DNA of 64,000 nt from Tiliqua scincoides (GCF_035046505.1 NC_089823.1:102323412-102387411), one strand, 5' to 3'. Counted from the stretch's first letter, positions 44,985 through 55,830 are shown. Numbers and translations: made by a program. The notes: generated from the letters alone by a model not told the origin.

Positions 44985-45830
44985 GGCCCGTGCCGAGAGA
45001 GGCGGAGGTGCTGTGTGGGGCCATCAGTGCGCGAGGCTCCAGGTTCCCGCACCAGAGGGAAGGGAAGGGGCGCGCGCCAGCCTGGGCCTCGCTGGATGGA
45101 ATTTCCGCCCTCCGCTGGCCACGCCCCCGCGCGCCTCGAGGGGGAGAGCCAATAGCAGGGTGGGGCCTGTGCGGGGGTGGGGGCGTCGCCACGCAGGTGA
45201 GGCGAGACCCAATCGGGGGCGGCGTCGGGAACGGCAGCAGCTCACTTTACTTTTACCTCTGCGCATAGGACGAGAACGGCCGGCGGGGACACGCCCCCTC
45301 TCCTGCCGGGAGCCAATGGGTGCCCGCGCGCATCCCCGTGGCCGTGCTTGGGGCGGGGCGCGCCCGCCGTGTGTAGGGCTGAGCGGAGGGAAGGGCCACC
45401 TGACAGGACTGGCCGGGCGCGAGCCGAGCCGGCGCCAGGACTGGCTGCGACACTGGCGGGACTGACTGGCCGGCTGCCGGCGGCTGCGTGGGGGATGGGA
45501 GTGTGGGGCCGCCGCCGCTAGGCAGCGCCCTGACAGGCGGCGGGGCCGGGCCCAGCGGCTCGAGGCTCTCCTCCCTCCCTCCCCAGAGGCCACCCAGGTC
45601 CTGCGAGGAGGCTGCCTGGAGCGATGGCGGCGCCGGGCGCGATGCCTCTCCACCCGGCGCTCGTCCCACCTGAGACGCGGAAGTTCACGCGCGCGCTGAG
45701 CAAGCCCGGAACGGCCGCTGAGCTGCGGCAGAGCGTCTCCGAGGTGGTGCGCAGCTCCGTTCTGGTGGTGAGTGCCGGGAGGGGCGGCGCGCACCTGGGG
45801 ACCGTCTTCTCCTCCTGCCCCGGGACTTCT
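44985..45830 (+). promoter_or_regulatory. DOCK9: DOCK9 CpG-island promoter with three CCAAT boxes and a GC box
   Basis: A CpG-dense island surrounds exon 1. Upstream of the ATG are three plus-strand CCAAT pentamers at 45149-45153, 45209-45213 and 45313-45317, and a strong Sp1-type box GGGGCGGGGCG at 45350-45360. No TATA box is apparent. The arrangement suggests NF-Y/Sp1-driven initiation somewhere in 45360-45600, leaving a GC-rich 5'UTR of up to about 250 nt. Long minus-strand ORFs here are compositional. Confidence 0.8.
45624..45767 (+). CDS. DOCK9: DOCK9 (zizimin1) first coding exon
   Basis: DOCK9 is a DOCK-D subfamily guanine-nucleotide exchange factor that activates Cdc42 at membranes. 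The 48 codons begin [11 protein letters not shown] and continue [20 protein letters not shown], then SVSEVVR, matching the N-terminus of the human DOCK9 isoform that starts [21 protein letters not shown]. The paralogue DOCK11 reads VRKFTKRLS and SEAVR here, so DOCK9 fits better. The exon ends in phase 0 at a consensus donor, GTG/GTGAGT (45768). The ATG lies in a good context (GCGATGG). The first ~16 residues diverge from the mammalian start, as is common there. PH, DHR1 and DHR2 domains lie beyond the right edge. DOCK9 uses several first exons in mammals; this is the one with the [11 protein letters not shown] segment. Confidence 0.93.
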
Positions 45831-45882
45831 CAGGCGGGGGCGGTGACACTGTCCTTGCGCTGAGCTCCCCCACTGAGAGTGC

Positions 45883-45961
45883 AGTTGTATCCAGACTTAC
45901 CAGGGAGTAAGTCCCATCGACCGTAGTAGGACTTGCTTCTGAGTAGACACGCATAGAATTG
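45883..45961 (+). repeat. ~80-bp palindromic repeat right of DOCK9 exon 1, copy 1
   Basis: GTATCCAGACTTACCAGGG, AGTAAGTCCCATCGACCG and CTTCTGAGTAGACACGCATAG, about 115 bp beyond the exon 1 donor, in forward orientation with CpGs kept. Confidence 0.82.
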
Positions 45962-45970
45962 GGTTCTCAG

Positions 45971-46049
45971 GCTGCTATCTACACTTACCTGGGAGTAAGC
46001 CCCATTGACCATAATGGGACTTGCTTCTGAGTAGACACGCATAGGATTG
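45971..46049 (+). repeat. ~80-bp palindromic repeat right of DOCK9 exon 1, copy 2
   Basis: CTGGGAGTAAGCCCCATTG and CTTCTGAGTAGACACGCATAG, in tandem with the previous copy, ending AGGATTG. Confidence 0.85.
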
Positions 46050-46080
46050 TGCTGTCGGCCTCCACTGAGTTTTGCAGCCC

Positions 46081-46159
46081 AAGCCTAAGCGGGTCTACTC
46101 CAAAGTAAGTCCCATTGTGTCCAATCGGGTTTGCTCTAGGAAAGTGTATATAGGATTGC
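46081..46159 (-). repeat. ~80-bp palindromic repeat right of DOCK9 exon 1, copy 3
   Basis: AGCGGGTCTACTCCAAAGTAAG, here seen through its core TCTACTCCAAAGTAAGTCCC, ending AAGTGTATATAGGATTGCAG. Reverse orientation. A partial fourth (TAAGCATGCATAGGAT) follows at 46172-46190. Confidence 0.8.
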
Positions 46160-46199
46160 AGCCTCACTCCCTGGTAAGCATGCATAGGATCGTTGCTTT

Positions 46200-47459
46200 A
46201 AGGGTTCAGAGAGAAGGAAGTAAACGATGGAAGAGCAGGCGAAGCAGTTTGTGCTTCTCCTCCAACTCTCAGCCAGCTGCTTCTTCGCCTGTCAGGCTGA
46301 TCAGCAAGAGGGAGGGAGAAAAGGTACACTTGGATGGATGGCAAGAAGGGGATGCTTCATCATGGTCAGCTCTCTCCTCTCTCTCCCTTCCCACCTTCCC
46401 TCTTTGCGTGAGCACAAATCCTATTTTCTGTTGCCTGAATTCTTCTGTTTTCCGTTCCCTGTATGGGGATATGTGCTTAGGAATGGGAAGGAGGGGGTGG
46501 TCCCTTTCCATCCGCAGGGGCTAGCTCCAGACACTGCTTATTCCTTCTCCTCTTCCTCTGTAAAAACTTCCGTCTATTCACAATGAGTCCCGCCCCTGCT
46601 TCCTTCCCTGCAGTATCAATGAATGAGTGACTGGGAAACTTTGAGGGGATTTCAGGTTGCCTATGAGAACCAAGGTAATAACAGTACAGAAGACATTTTT
46701 CTGTATCCTTCAAACTTTTTTAAAAACAAACTCTAAAGCCAACAACGTATTGACACACAACTGTGACTATATCTATAGACGTCGCTATTGGGGTGGTGTT
46801 TAATTTTAATAGTCGGTTTTTATGTTCTGTTTGGAAGCTAGGCTGCATATCACTGCCACAGCAACCTGTTTTATGACTTTGAGCCTTGGTGTCTTTGCAA
46901 ATGGGTGGATGAACAGATGGTGTGATCTAAAAGGAAGATACCTACTTTTATTTATTTTGCTATGTAAACTGCTTTTGGAACTCTTTGGTTGAAAAGCAGA
47001 ATATAAATATTCCTAATACATTGTTTTGACAGTTTTATTTTTGCTATCCTGTTTCTTTTTTAGTATGAGAATAGCAGGAATAGAATAATCCAAAGGTATA
47101 CTAAAAAGCTGAAGGTTCACAACAATAATTGATAATATTTATTTCAAATGAAATATTTTTCCATTAAACCTTCTATAATCAACATGGAATACAGTAGAAC
47201 TTGTTTCCTTTATTTCTTTTCATCTTCCAGTTTCAATAATGAAAAGCAGGAATAATCACATAATTTGATTCTGATGTATAAGAATCCTTGCCATTGTTTA
47301 CTGATGTCCTATTGATGGAGAGGCACTTCTTGTGCTCAAGAAGCTCAAGGCTGTTTGCTTGTGGTAATCATGATGCTGTCATGAGCAGAGCTTAAACATT
47401 TGCAAGCCATTGCTTAATCCGCATTGAAGAGAGCCTGCAAATGTTAGCAACTGAGGCTT
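46200..47459. other. Unassigned DOCK9 intronic sequence
   Basis: 46950-47025 (TATGTAAACTGCTTTTGG, AAAAGCAGAATATAAATATT) resembles a LINE L2-type 3' tail. The rest is AT-rich and unclassified. Confidence 0.4.
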
Positions 47460-47539
47460 CAATCCTATACACTCTTTCCTGGGAGTAAGCCCCACTGACT
47501 ATAATGGAACTTACTTCTGAGTAGACATGCATAGGATTG
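47460..47539 (+). repeat. ~80-bp palindromic repeat, best-formed copy
   Basis: Starts CAATCCTATACACTC, ends CATGCATAGGATTG, with a perfect 9-bp inverted end (CAATCCTAT/ATAGGATTG) and the core GGGAGTAAGCCCCACTG. Serves as family reference. Confidence 0.88.
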
Positions 47540-47658
47540 GGCTGTGAAATGGTAGTCTGTTCACCATTAGTTATTTATCTGCAATAGAGAAAACTGATCA
47601 CTTTAAGGAGAGCTAGCCTCTCTCATTCTTGGGCTTAGTGATTCTTCTGACACTCTCA

Positions 47659-48142
47659 TGGCCCAGACCTATGTGGCCACAGTGCTACGAGCACAGAGCT
47701 GCTGGTGCAATATCCACTGAATGCAGTATGCTGTCCTGTTAGAGAGGCCAGTTGAAAGAGGTGAGAAAGGTAGTACTTACGCTTTCTTGCTGCTTCATAG
47801 CCTTCTTTGGAACTCCTTAGAGCTATACCAGCACTGTTGCTAGCATGGAGCTTTGGAGTTGCTGGGGATGTGTATGACTTGGGAGAGGAGTTTGGGATCA
47901 GGTGGCTGCCAATTCTGCCTTGTCCTGCTCCCATCTCCCCCCTTTTTCTACTTCTCCAGTGGTGAGGTTGTGCCAACAACCAGTCTGTGTCCCATTGCTG
48001 GTGGTGTGCAGCTTTCCAGCTGCTGCGCTAGTGTCTGTGGAGCAGCTGCTGGTGGTGGGTGCCTTCAGCAATGACAGGGCTAGCTTTGTTCTGGCATACC
48101 TCATGGGGTACACTGGCATTTTACAGGTATTGGCTTGGGCCA
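47659..48142. mobile_element. Foldback/MITE with TGGCCCA ends
   Basis: Starts TGGCCCAGACCTATG, ends TATTGGCTTGGGCCA, roughly inverted. Interior unclassified. Similar architecture to 48773-49214. Confidence 0.5.
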
Positions 48143-48772
48143 TAAGTTACCCTGCCTCTAGCTGATGAAGTAAAATGCATTATTGTTTACAGTTTATTTA
48201 TTTTTCATATTTCTATACTATCTTTAAAAGGAAATAAAACAAATTTGAACATAATGAATGCAATTAAACATGAGAGAAGAGGACAGATTTTGTCTGATAA
48301 TTGTGAATGGTGAAGGTGACAAGAAGGCTGCAGTTTTGTGATGTGATGCCATGCCACCTGGAGCATCCTGTCCTCAAAAGATAAGCAAGCAAGCCCTGTA
48401 CCTCCCCTTCCTGCTCTTCAGCAGGAGAGAGAAATGCCTGGGGTTGCTATGTTGCAGCTTGCTCATGGTGCTCAGAAGCAGGAACAGGAGGCATGTGGTA
48501 ACTAAACAGCATCCAAGCATACCCCATCTCTGTCAGTTTCTTTCCTGCTACTGAGCAGAAATGGGAGTCTGTATGAGGTAGTATTTCAGTTTGGCTGCTG
48601 CTGGAGCTGGGTGCTCTGGAGTGCAGTGACCAAATAATATTCAAGGTAACACCCACTCCACACTCACTTTTTGTGCCTGCTCAAGAGCAGGAGAGGAAGA
48701 TATGTGGAACTGTGTTACTTCAGGGAGTTTGGCTACTGTAAGGCCATACCACCTTGGAGAGTAGTGACAGGT

Positions 48773-49214
48773 AGCCCAATCCTGAGCTGCTTGGCTTGCA
48801 GGGCTGCAGCAGCGCTGAAAGTGGCTGCAGCTGAATCCAGCATGCCCCAGGCAGCTGCCGTTGCCTCCTTGGGGGAAGGGGACTTCCCCTTTCATCCTCT
48901 TCCCCTGGATAAAGCAAGTAGCCCCACAGTGGGGCTACTCAATTCTATGACGACCTGACAGCCCAACACGGAGGCTCAGGATCTGGTGGAGCAAAGCTCC
49001 ACTGGTCCTGCATCCCACCTGCCCTGTTCCTTTCCCCTGGCATGCCTCCTCCCCACCCTGGAACACCTCCTCCCCACCTCTCCCTATCTACCTCTCCACT
49101 GCTCCATCGGTGCTAGCCAAGCGCTTGCCAGTGTTGAGCTAGAACTGGTGCTCCATGTTTGCAACAGTGTGTGCTGGCGGTGAGCTGGGCGTACACTGAG
49201 TAGGATTGGACCCT
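48773..49214. mobile_element. Foldback/MITE with AGCCCAATCC ends
   Basis: Starts AGCCCAATCCTGAGC, ends GAGTAGGATTGGACCC. No coding. Same terminal motif as 1263-1796 and 26073-26539. Confidence 0.55.
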
Positions 49215-49816
49215 CAGTGACGGCCAAACTAACACACACAGTCTGAATTGGGGTAGCAGCTTGTTAGGCAGGTGATCATCATTTTTTGTTCACCAAGTCA
49301 GAATTTTGGACCCCTACTAACATATTTTTCTGTATTGTTTTTTATTACATGTCCTTGCTAACATTTAAGCTTGTAAAGTTGTCCCTTTCAAGGATGCATA
49401 TTTTTCTGGCACAAGTTTGCAGAGCAGGGATCCCTGGGCCTTCTTTCATATGAAATATGTATTGTATCTTAAATGATATGCGTATATATTGCAGTAATTA
49501 GCAGGGTAATTTTTTAGTCGTCAAGTATTGAACTCCTAATTGGTTTCCTCTTGTTTTGAAATAGGATATCATTGTGCAGTACATAAACTTTCTAACTCTG
49601 TTGAGGGGGAGAGAACTTTCCTTCACTTTGTAGTGTGTGTCTCTTATATTGTGAAACTGTAAAAGAATTTTTGCTGAAGTCTTAATAGACATTTAGAAGG
49701 CAGGTGTTGTCTACGCTATTGCAGAATAATAATACTTAGCATTTCTGAGTGTAATTTGCTTCATGTGAATGATTGTGATGTAGTCTTTGCCTAGAAGGTA
49801 TCATTATCCTTCTAAC

Positions 49817-50099
49817 CAGGGCTGGCCCAAGACCTTTTCATTCCTGAGGCGCCATGCCAAATGCTGACCTCCTTACCTGATTATGTGCCAGCCTCTGTTT
49901 CTTCCATTCGCCATTGTTCTAGAATGACACTCTCTTCGCTTCCATGTTTTGCCATCCTCTCTCTTCACTTTTTCATTTTCCAATCCAGGGAGTGGAAGGA
50001 GGAGCAGTAGAGTCAAGTAGGTAGTTGAGGTGGGCACCCTGGACCAATCTACTGCCTGAGGTAACTGCTTCAGTTTGCCTCAAGGATGGGCCAGTCCTG
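49817..50099. mobile_element. Short hAT-like element (CAGGGCTGGCCCA ends)
   Basis: Starts CAGGGCTGGCCCAAGACC, ends GGATGGGCCAGTCCTG, good inverted ends. No clear target duplication. An interior word (CCAGGGAGTGGAA) recurs at about 2907. Confidence 0.65.
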
Positions 50100-50104
50100 A
50101 TGTG

Positions 50105-50220
50105 AACTAAGAGGAAGTGGTTGGTCTAAGGATATCTGGTGAGTTCATGGCGGAGGTGAGGTTTGAATCAAGAAGTTCTGGAATCACAGCTCGTTACGCT
50201 ATACTAGCTGTGTCATCTTG
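50105..50220 (+). repeat. MIR/CORE-SINE remnant
   Basis: GGTGAGGTTTGAATCAAG and CTCGTTACGCTATACTAGCT match the MIR segment GGATTTGAACCCAGG...TTAACCACTA...C in order. Diverged. Confidence 0.45.
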
Positions 50221-50919
50221 TTGCACAAGTATGCTTTAATATATGGGAGATAGATTGAGGTGTGTGTCTGTGCATGTGTGTTGATTGATGGAAGAATAAA
50301 AGTTTAGCTCATTCAGCTGCCAACTGGAAGTTTGTTTTGTCTTTAGCAACATTGTATGTCTAGTGCTTTATGTTTATTAAGTGAATGAGAACAGCATAAG
50401 ATGAAGGAAACATATGAAAAACAAAGTTCGTTTTGTTTTTTATTTTAAAACACATCTAGGGGGTTATTTTCCTTGACATATGCAAATTCCTATTTCCAAA
50501 ATAAAACCATTCTAGTTTTTGACGAAATTTATACTTGTGCCTCCCTTCATTAACTTGAACATAGTTTTTGACTTTTGTGGTCAAGACAAAATCCTGGAAT
50601 TTTATCCTCTTGCTAATTTAGTATATAGGATTCATGTTGCCACAGGAATACATGTAATGACCTTTGTTATATGTAATGTAATTTTTACAAATGCATATAT
50701 GTTATGCTTTTAGATCACTCAGCAAAAACATAGTTGAATTTAATATCCTAACACGGTCTTTTGAAATGACATTTTTTGATCCTCTATTTGAACTTGTACC
50801 CAATTCTGTCCCATCCCCAGCCCAGTTTGTTACCTCCTGTCTTCTGCTCCCTTTTCTTGACTTCTTCCCTATTCTGGTCTGCCCTTGACTGCATCTAGGG
50901 GTTTTTAAAGACCAAAAAA

Positions 50920-51334
50920 TAGTGATTCTCACTCCTTTAGCACTGGGACCCACTTTTTAGAAAGAGAATCTGTCAAGACCCACCGGAGGTGATGTCATGA
51001 TTGGAAGTAACATCATCAGGCAAGAAAATTTTTAACAATCCTAGGCTGCAATCCTACCCACACTTACTCAGGAGTAAGGCCCATTTACTATCATTGTTAA
51101 AAGCATCTTCACATTAGCCTGTTAAAAGTACAGATCTGTGACATTTTCCCAAATGCAGTTATGTACCACGTACCATTATGCATTATGTACCATTAGACCA
51201 TCAATGCATTATGTACCATTAGACCATCAAGTCTAATAAATTAAAAATAAAATATTGAAATGAATGGGGATGTACCCGAAATTGGCTCACGACCAACCTA
51301 GGGGTCCTGACCCACAGTTTGAGAAACACAGCTG
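50920..51334 (-). mobile_element. hAT of the 12446/59399 family with internal tandem duplication
   Basis: Starts TAGTGATTCTCACTCC, ends CCCACAGTTTGAGAAACAC. It aligns with 59399-59758 throughout. A CATTATGTACCATTAGACC unit is duplicated at 51182-51232. No clear target duplication. Confidence 0.8.
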
Positions 51335-51679
51335 TATAAAATTAAATGCTGTACATGTCTGGGCCTATTGTCTTTCAATTATTGAGAGGGCCAAAAAACT
51401 GCTATGAAAATCTGAAAACTTAGAAAGATCTATTGTCTCTAAAATGGTCTGGACTGAGGGATTAACTGATTCATTAAGCTTATTATAGTAATGAAAATTG
51501 TTTATACTTTGATGGAAGCTGCAAAATAGTTATTATCATGTTTAGTTGATATAGGTTTCTGCTGCATATAATCTGGTTCTTGTTTTGGATATGCTGTGGT
51601 ATAGGACTAGGAGACTTAGCTGCAAATTGGGACTTACCCAGTTTGAATCTTGCGTCTGACAGGGGCTTAAGGCAAACCT

Positions 51680-51798
51680 CTGCTCCTAGCTGCAATGTAG
51701 GGATAATAATACTTCTATAGAGTTGTTGTAAGAACTACTTCAGGATAATATGTGATATGCTTTGCATGCTCAAAGTGCTATAAGTACTAATATTAAAT
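51680..51798 (+). repeat. MIR 3'-end remnant
   Basis: GTAGGGATAATAATACTTCT, AGTTGTTGTAAGAACTAC and CAAAGTGCTATAAGTACTAA follow MIR 3' order (GGGATAATAATA, GGTTGTTGTGAGGA, AAAGCGCTTAG). Confidence 0.6.
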
Positions 51799-51858
51799 AT
51801 TAATTACATAGGCCAACACACATTTTGTTTCCTTAAACGTTACACCAATTCCTGGGTT

Positions 51859-52027
51859 TATTTGGGGTGCTGATTCCAAAAATGACATCTATTTTGCCCT
51901 GTCACCTACACCATGGCTTCCACATGAGCAAGCTGCTTGAACCATTCACTAATGAGGCTATACTATATCTCCAAAACTAGACGTGACAGGGCAAAATGAA
52001 TGCCATTTTTGGAATCAGTACCCCAAA
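51859..52027. repeat. Foldback element with ~45-bp arms
   Basis: Left arm GGGGTGCTGATTCCAAAAAT ... TTTTGCCCTGTCAC is inverted as GTGACAGGGCAAAATGAATG ... TTTTTGGAATCAGTACCCC, with a ~65-bp loop. About nine in ten arm positions pair. Confidence 0.8.
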
Positions 52028-52390
52028 TTCATATCAAACCACCATAAAGTTTGGGAAAAACTTTTCTGACCCTCAATTTTGTGGACCTGTGTTATTGTTT
52101 GCTAATCTGGTTTGAGTTCTGCCTGGTTTTTCTGTGTTCAGCAAGCTGTTACTTTGACTTTAACATGCTTTTAGCCATGGAACTGATTTCTAATCATTTT
52201 AGTTTAACTTTCTCCAACTACCTTCTGATCTGTTGTGATCTCTCAGTCTTAAGGTATTGTTCTAAATTTGCATTTTCCTGGAATAAACTTTCTCTTTATT
52301 ATACACTCTTATTTTTATAAAAAGGCCACAAGAGAAAATTTTAAATTTTCCAAAGATGAATAATTAGAGGTGTTTGTTTCTGTGAATATG

Positions 52391-55300
52391 ATAGGATTAC
52401 AGTGTAAGTCTTATTGAACACAATGGGCCAAGGGAGATATGGCGATAGGGGTTGGACAGGCCGTTACAGGAGAAGGAGAGTTCATCATAGGCAGATCATC
52501 TCTCCTTCTGGTCCTTCCCCCAATTCTCGGATGCCTGGTGGTCTTGGCGGTGAGTCCCTGGATCTGAAGCTGCTGCTTTTGAATGCCAGGTCGGTGAATA
52601 ATAAAACCTGCATCATCCGGGATTTAATCCTGGATGAGAAAGCCGACCTGCTATGTATTACGGAGACCTGGTTGGACATGGCAGGAGGAGTTAGTCTCTC
52701 TGAACTCTGTCCTCCAGGTTTCCAGGTGTTGCAGCAGCCAAGATTGCAGGAACGGGGAGGGGGAGTTGCAATGGTCTATTGTGAGTCCATCTCCCTTGCC
52801 AGGTGCCCTGTCCAGCAGTTTGCTGGGTTCGAGTGTCTGCATGTTGTGTTGAGAGGGCCGGACAGGATTGGGATTCTGTTGGTGTACCGCCTGCCCTGCT
52901 GCCCAACAGTCTCCCTGCCTGACCTGACTGGGGTGATCTCGGGGGTGGCATTGGAGGCCCCCCGCCTATTAGTGCTGGGGGACTTCAATGTGCATGCGGA
53001 GGCTGCTGCGTCAGGTGCAGCTCAGGATTTCATGGCCGCCATGACAACCATGGGCCTGTCCCAGAAGATCTTGGCCCCAACACATACTGCAGGACACGTG
53101 CTGGACCTGGTGTTTACAGCTGGGCACGAGGGCAGTGATCTGGACGTAGAGGAGATCAAGATCACTCCGTTGTCATGGACAGATCACTTCCTGGTAAGGC
53201 TTAGGCTTGTTGCGACTTCCTACCTCCGCAGAGGCGGGGGACCATTTTCTATGGTCCGCCCCCGGAGGCTAATGGATCCTGAAGGTTTCCTGAGGGCTCT
53301 GGGGGATTTCCCCACTGCCAAGACTGGCGTCTCATCTGAGGCCCTGGTTGACCTCTGGAATGGGGAAATGACCAGGGCAGTGGATGAGATTGCTCCGGAG
53401 CAACCTCTGCCATGTCGCAGACTCGGAGCGGCTCCTTGGTTCACTGAGGAGCTGCGAAGGATGAAGCGGCAGGGCAGGTGTCTAGAGCGACGGTGGCAAA
53501 AAACTCGGGATGAATCTGATCGGACACGGAGTAGAGCCCATTACAGAGCCTATTCCGTGGCGGTGGTAGCAGCGAAGAGATCGTTCTTCTCTGCTACCAT
53601 TGCGTCTGCTGACAACCGTCCGGCAGAGCTGTTCCGTGTGGTGCGGGGCCTCCTCCATCAGGCCCCCCCAGTAGACCAGGAGGAATACACGGTCAGCCGC
53701 TGTGACGTGTTTGCGCAACATTTTGCAGATAAAATCGATCGTATTCGTCACAACTTGGATGCCACATTGACAGTGTCTGACGATGTCCCCTTGGCAACTG
53801 CTTGTCCTGTGTTGTGGGATTCTTTTCAGCTTGTACAGCCTGAGGATGTGGACAGACTCCTTTGGAGTGTGAGGCCATCTGCCTGCCTGCTCGACCATTG
53901 CCCAGCTTGGTTGATAAGAGCTGCCCGGGGTGGGCTGGCTGAGTGGACAGGGAGGGTGGTCAACTCTTCCTTGATGGAGGGGACGTTACCACTCGCTTTG
54001 AAACGGGCGGTGGTTCGCCCCCTCCTGAAGAAGCCCTCCCTGGATTCCACTGTGTTGGATAACTACCAGCCAGTCTCCAACATCCCGTTTCTGGGCAAGG
54101 TAATTGAGCGGGTGGTGGCGTCCCAACTCCAGAGGGTCTTGGATGAAGCGGATTATCTGGATCCTTTTCAATCTGGCTTCAGGCCGGGCTTTGGGACGGA
54201 AACCGCCTTGGTCGCCTTGGTGGGTGACCTATGCCAGGGACTGGACGGGGGAGTGCGTCCCTGTTGGTCCTGCTGGACCTCTCAGCGGCTTTCGATACCA
54301 TCGACCATGGTATCCTTCTGGGCCGATTGGCCGAGTTGGGAGTTGGAGGCACTGTTTTGCGGTGGTTCCGCTCCTACTTGGAGGGTCGGTCCCAGATGGT
54401 GGTGCTGGGGGATGCCTGTTCGACACCCTGGCCCTTGAGATGCGGGGTGCCACAGGGCTCAATTCTGTCCCCCATGCTATTTAACATCTACATGAAACCG
54501 CTGGGAGAGGTCATCCGGGGGTTTGGAGTGGGGTGCCATCAATATGCTGATGACACCCAGCTCTATCTCTCCTTTCCTCCAGACTCCAGGGTGGCGGTTG
54601 AGGGCCTGGAGCGCTGTCTGGAGGCAGTGAGGATCTGGATGGGGGCTAACAAGCTGAAGTTAAATCCGGATAAGACAGAGGCTCTCCTGGTTCGGAAATC
54701 CTCGATGCAGGTACTGGACTATCGGCTTGCGCTGAATGGGGTTGCACTCCCTCTGAAGGAGCAGGTCCACAGCTTGGGGGTCCACCTGGACTCGCAGCTG
54801 CTCCTGGATTCCCAGGTGGCGGCTGTGGCTAGGGGGGCCTTCGCTCAGCTTCGGCTGGTGCGCCAGCTGCGGCCGTACTTGGATCGTACAGACCTGGCCA
54901 CGGTGATCCATGCCTCGGTGACATCGAGATTAGATTACTGTAACGCGCTCTATGTGGGGCTGCCCTTGAAGACGGTTTGGAAACTGCAACTAGTGCAGAA
55001 TGCGGCGGCCCGCGTGGTTACTGGAGTTAGACGGTTCGACTCTGTCAGTCCGCTTCTCCAGCGGCTGCACTGGCTGCCCATTCGTTTCCGGGCCCAATTC
55101 AAGGTGCTGGTATTGACCTTTAAAGCCCTTTACTGCTCTGGACCAGGGTATCTTAGAGATCGCCTGCTCCCGTACAATCCGGCTCGCCCTCTCAGGTCAT
55201 CAGAGAAGGCCTTTTTACAAGTGCCGCTGCCTAGGGAGGTACGTGGGGCGGCTGCAAGAAATAGGGCCTTCTCAGTAGTGGCACCAACGCTATGGAACTC

Positions 55301-55660
55301 CCTTCCCCTTGACTTAAGAATGGCTCCCTCTCTTGAGACCTTTCGGCAAGGCCTGAAGACCCTTCTGTTTAAACAGGCCTTCTGAGTTCTCGGCCTTTTA
55401 ACATCTTTTTAACATCTTTTAATATTTTTTACAGGCCTGATTCTTTTATGACTTGCTGCTGCTCTATGCTCTTTTTACCTATTTTTTTTACTCTGACTGC
55501 TGTTTTTTATGATGTGTTAATATGTTTTTATTTGTTTTTAAATTGTTTTTAATATGTTGTAAGCCACCTTGAGTCCCTTCGGGGAGAAAGGCGGGGTAAA
55601 AATAAAGTTGTTGTTGTTGTTGTTATTATTATTACTTCTGAGTAAAATAACACTGTTTTC
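52391..55660 (+). repeat. ~80-bp palindromic repeat split by the L2 LINE
   Basis: Left piece GTAAGTCTTATTGAACACAATGGG (given here by its core CTTATTGAACACAATGGG, to 52427) and right piece TTACTTCTGAGTAAAATAAC (from 55632) are consecutive halves of one family member. Confidence 0.75.
52428..55631 (+). mobile_element. L2-clade LINE, nearly full ORF2, one frameshift
   Basis: The element encodes an L2-type polyprotein: apurinic endonuclease first (LLLLNARSVNN, CITETWL, LVLGDFNVHA, SWTDHFLV), then reverse transcriptase (LDNYQPVSNIPFLGKVIER, FQSGFRPGFGTETAL, LDLSAAFDTIDHG, GVPQGSILSPMLFNIYMKPL, catalytic YADDTQLY), ending FRQGLKTLLFKQAF at 55385. About 986 codons remain with no internal stop and a single 1-nt loss in the G run at 54247-54251, which splits it into two frames (to 54438; from 54231). 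ORF1 and the 5'UTR are absent. The only upstream ATG (52423) belongs to the flanking repeat. The 3'UTR ends CTTCGGGGAGAAAGGCGGGG and a TTG/TTA microsatellite. Low decay implies a young copy. Confidence 0.95.
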
Positions 55661-55830
55661 CAGCACCTCTATGAATAATACTAGTTGATCTTGAGTTTCA
55701 GAAAGAGTTGATTTCCTGTTTTAATTATATCCTGTTTTAATTATATCCTGTCTTGAATTAAAAATGATAAAATCTTCAATTAAGTCTAAATTTTCTCAAT
55801 AATATTCAACCTATGTCCTGCCTTGCTGAA

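Noticed and set aside
45024-45794. 256-codon minus-strand open frame over DOCK9 exon 1
   Set aside because: Arg/Pro/Ala-rich composition typical of GC-rich shadow frames, antisense to a well-supported coding exon.
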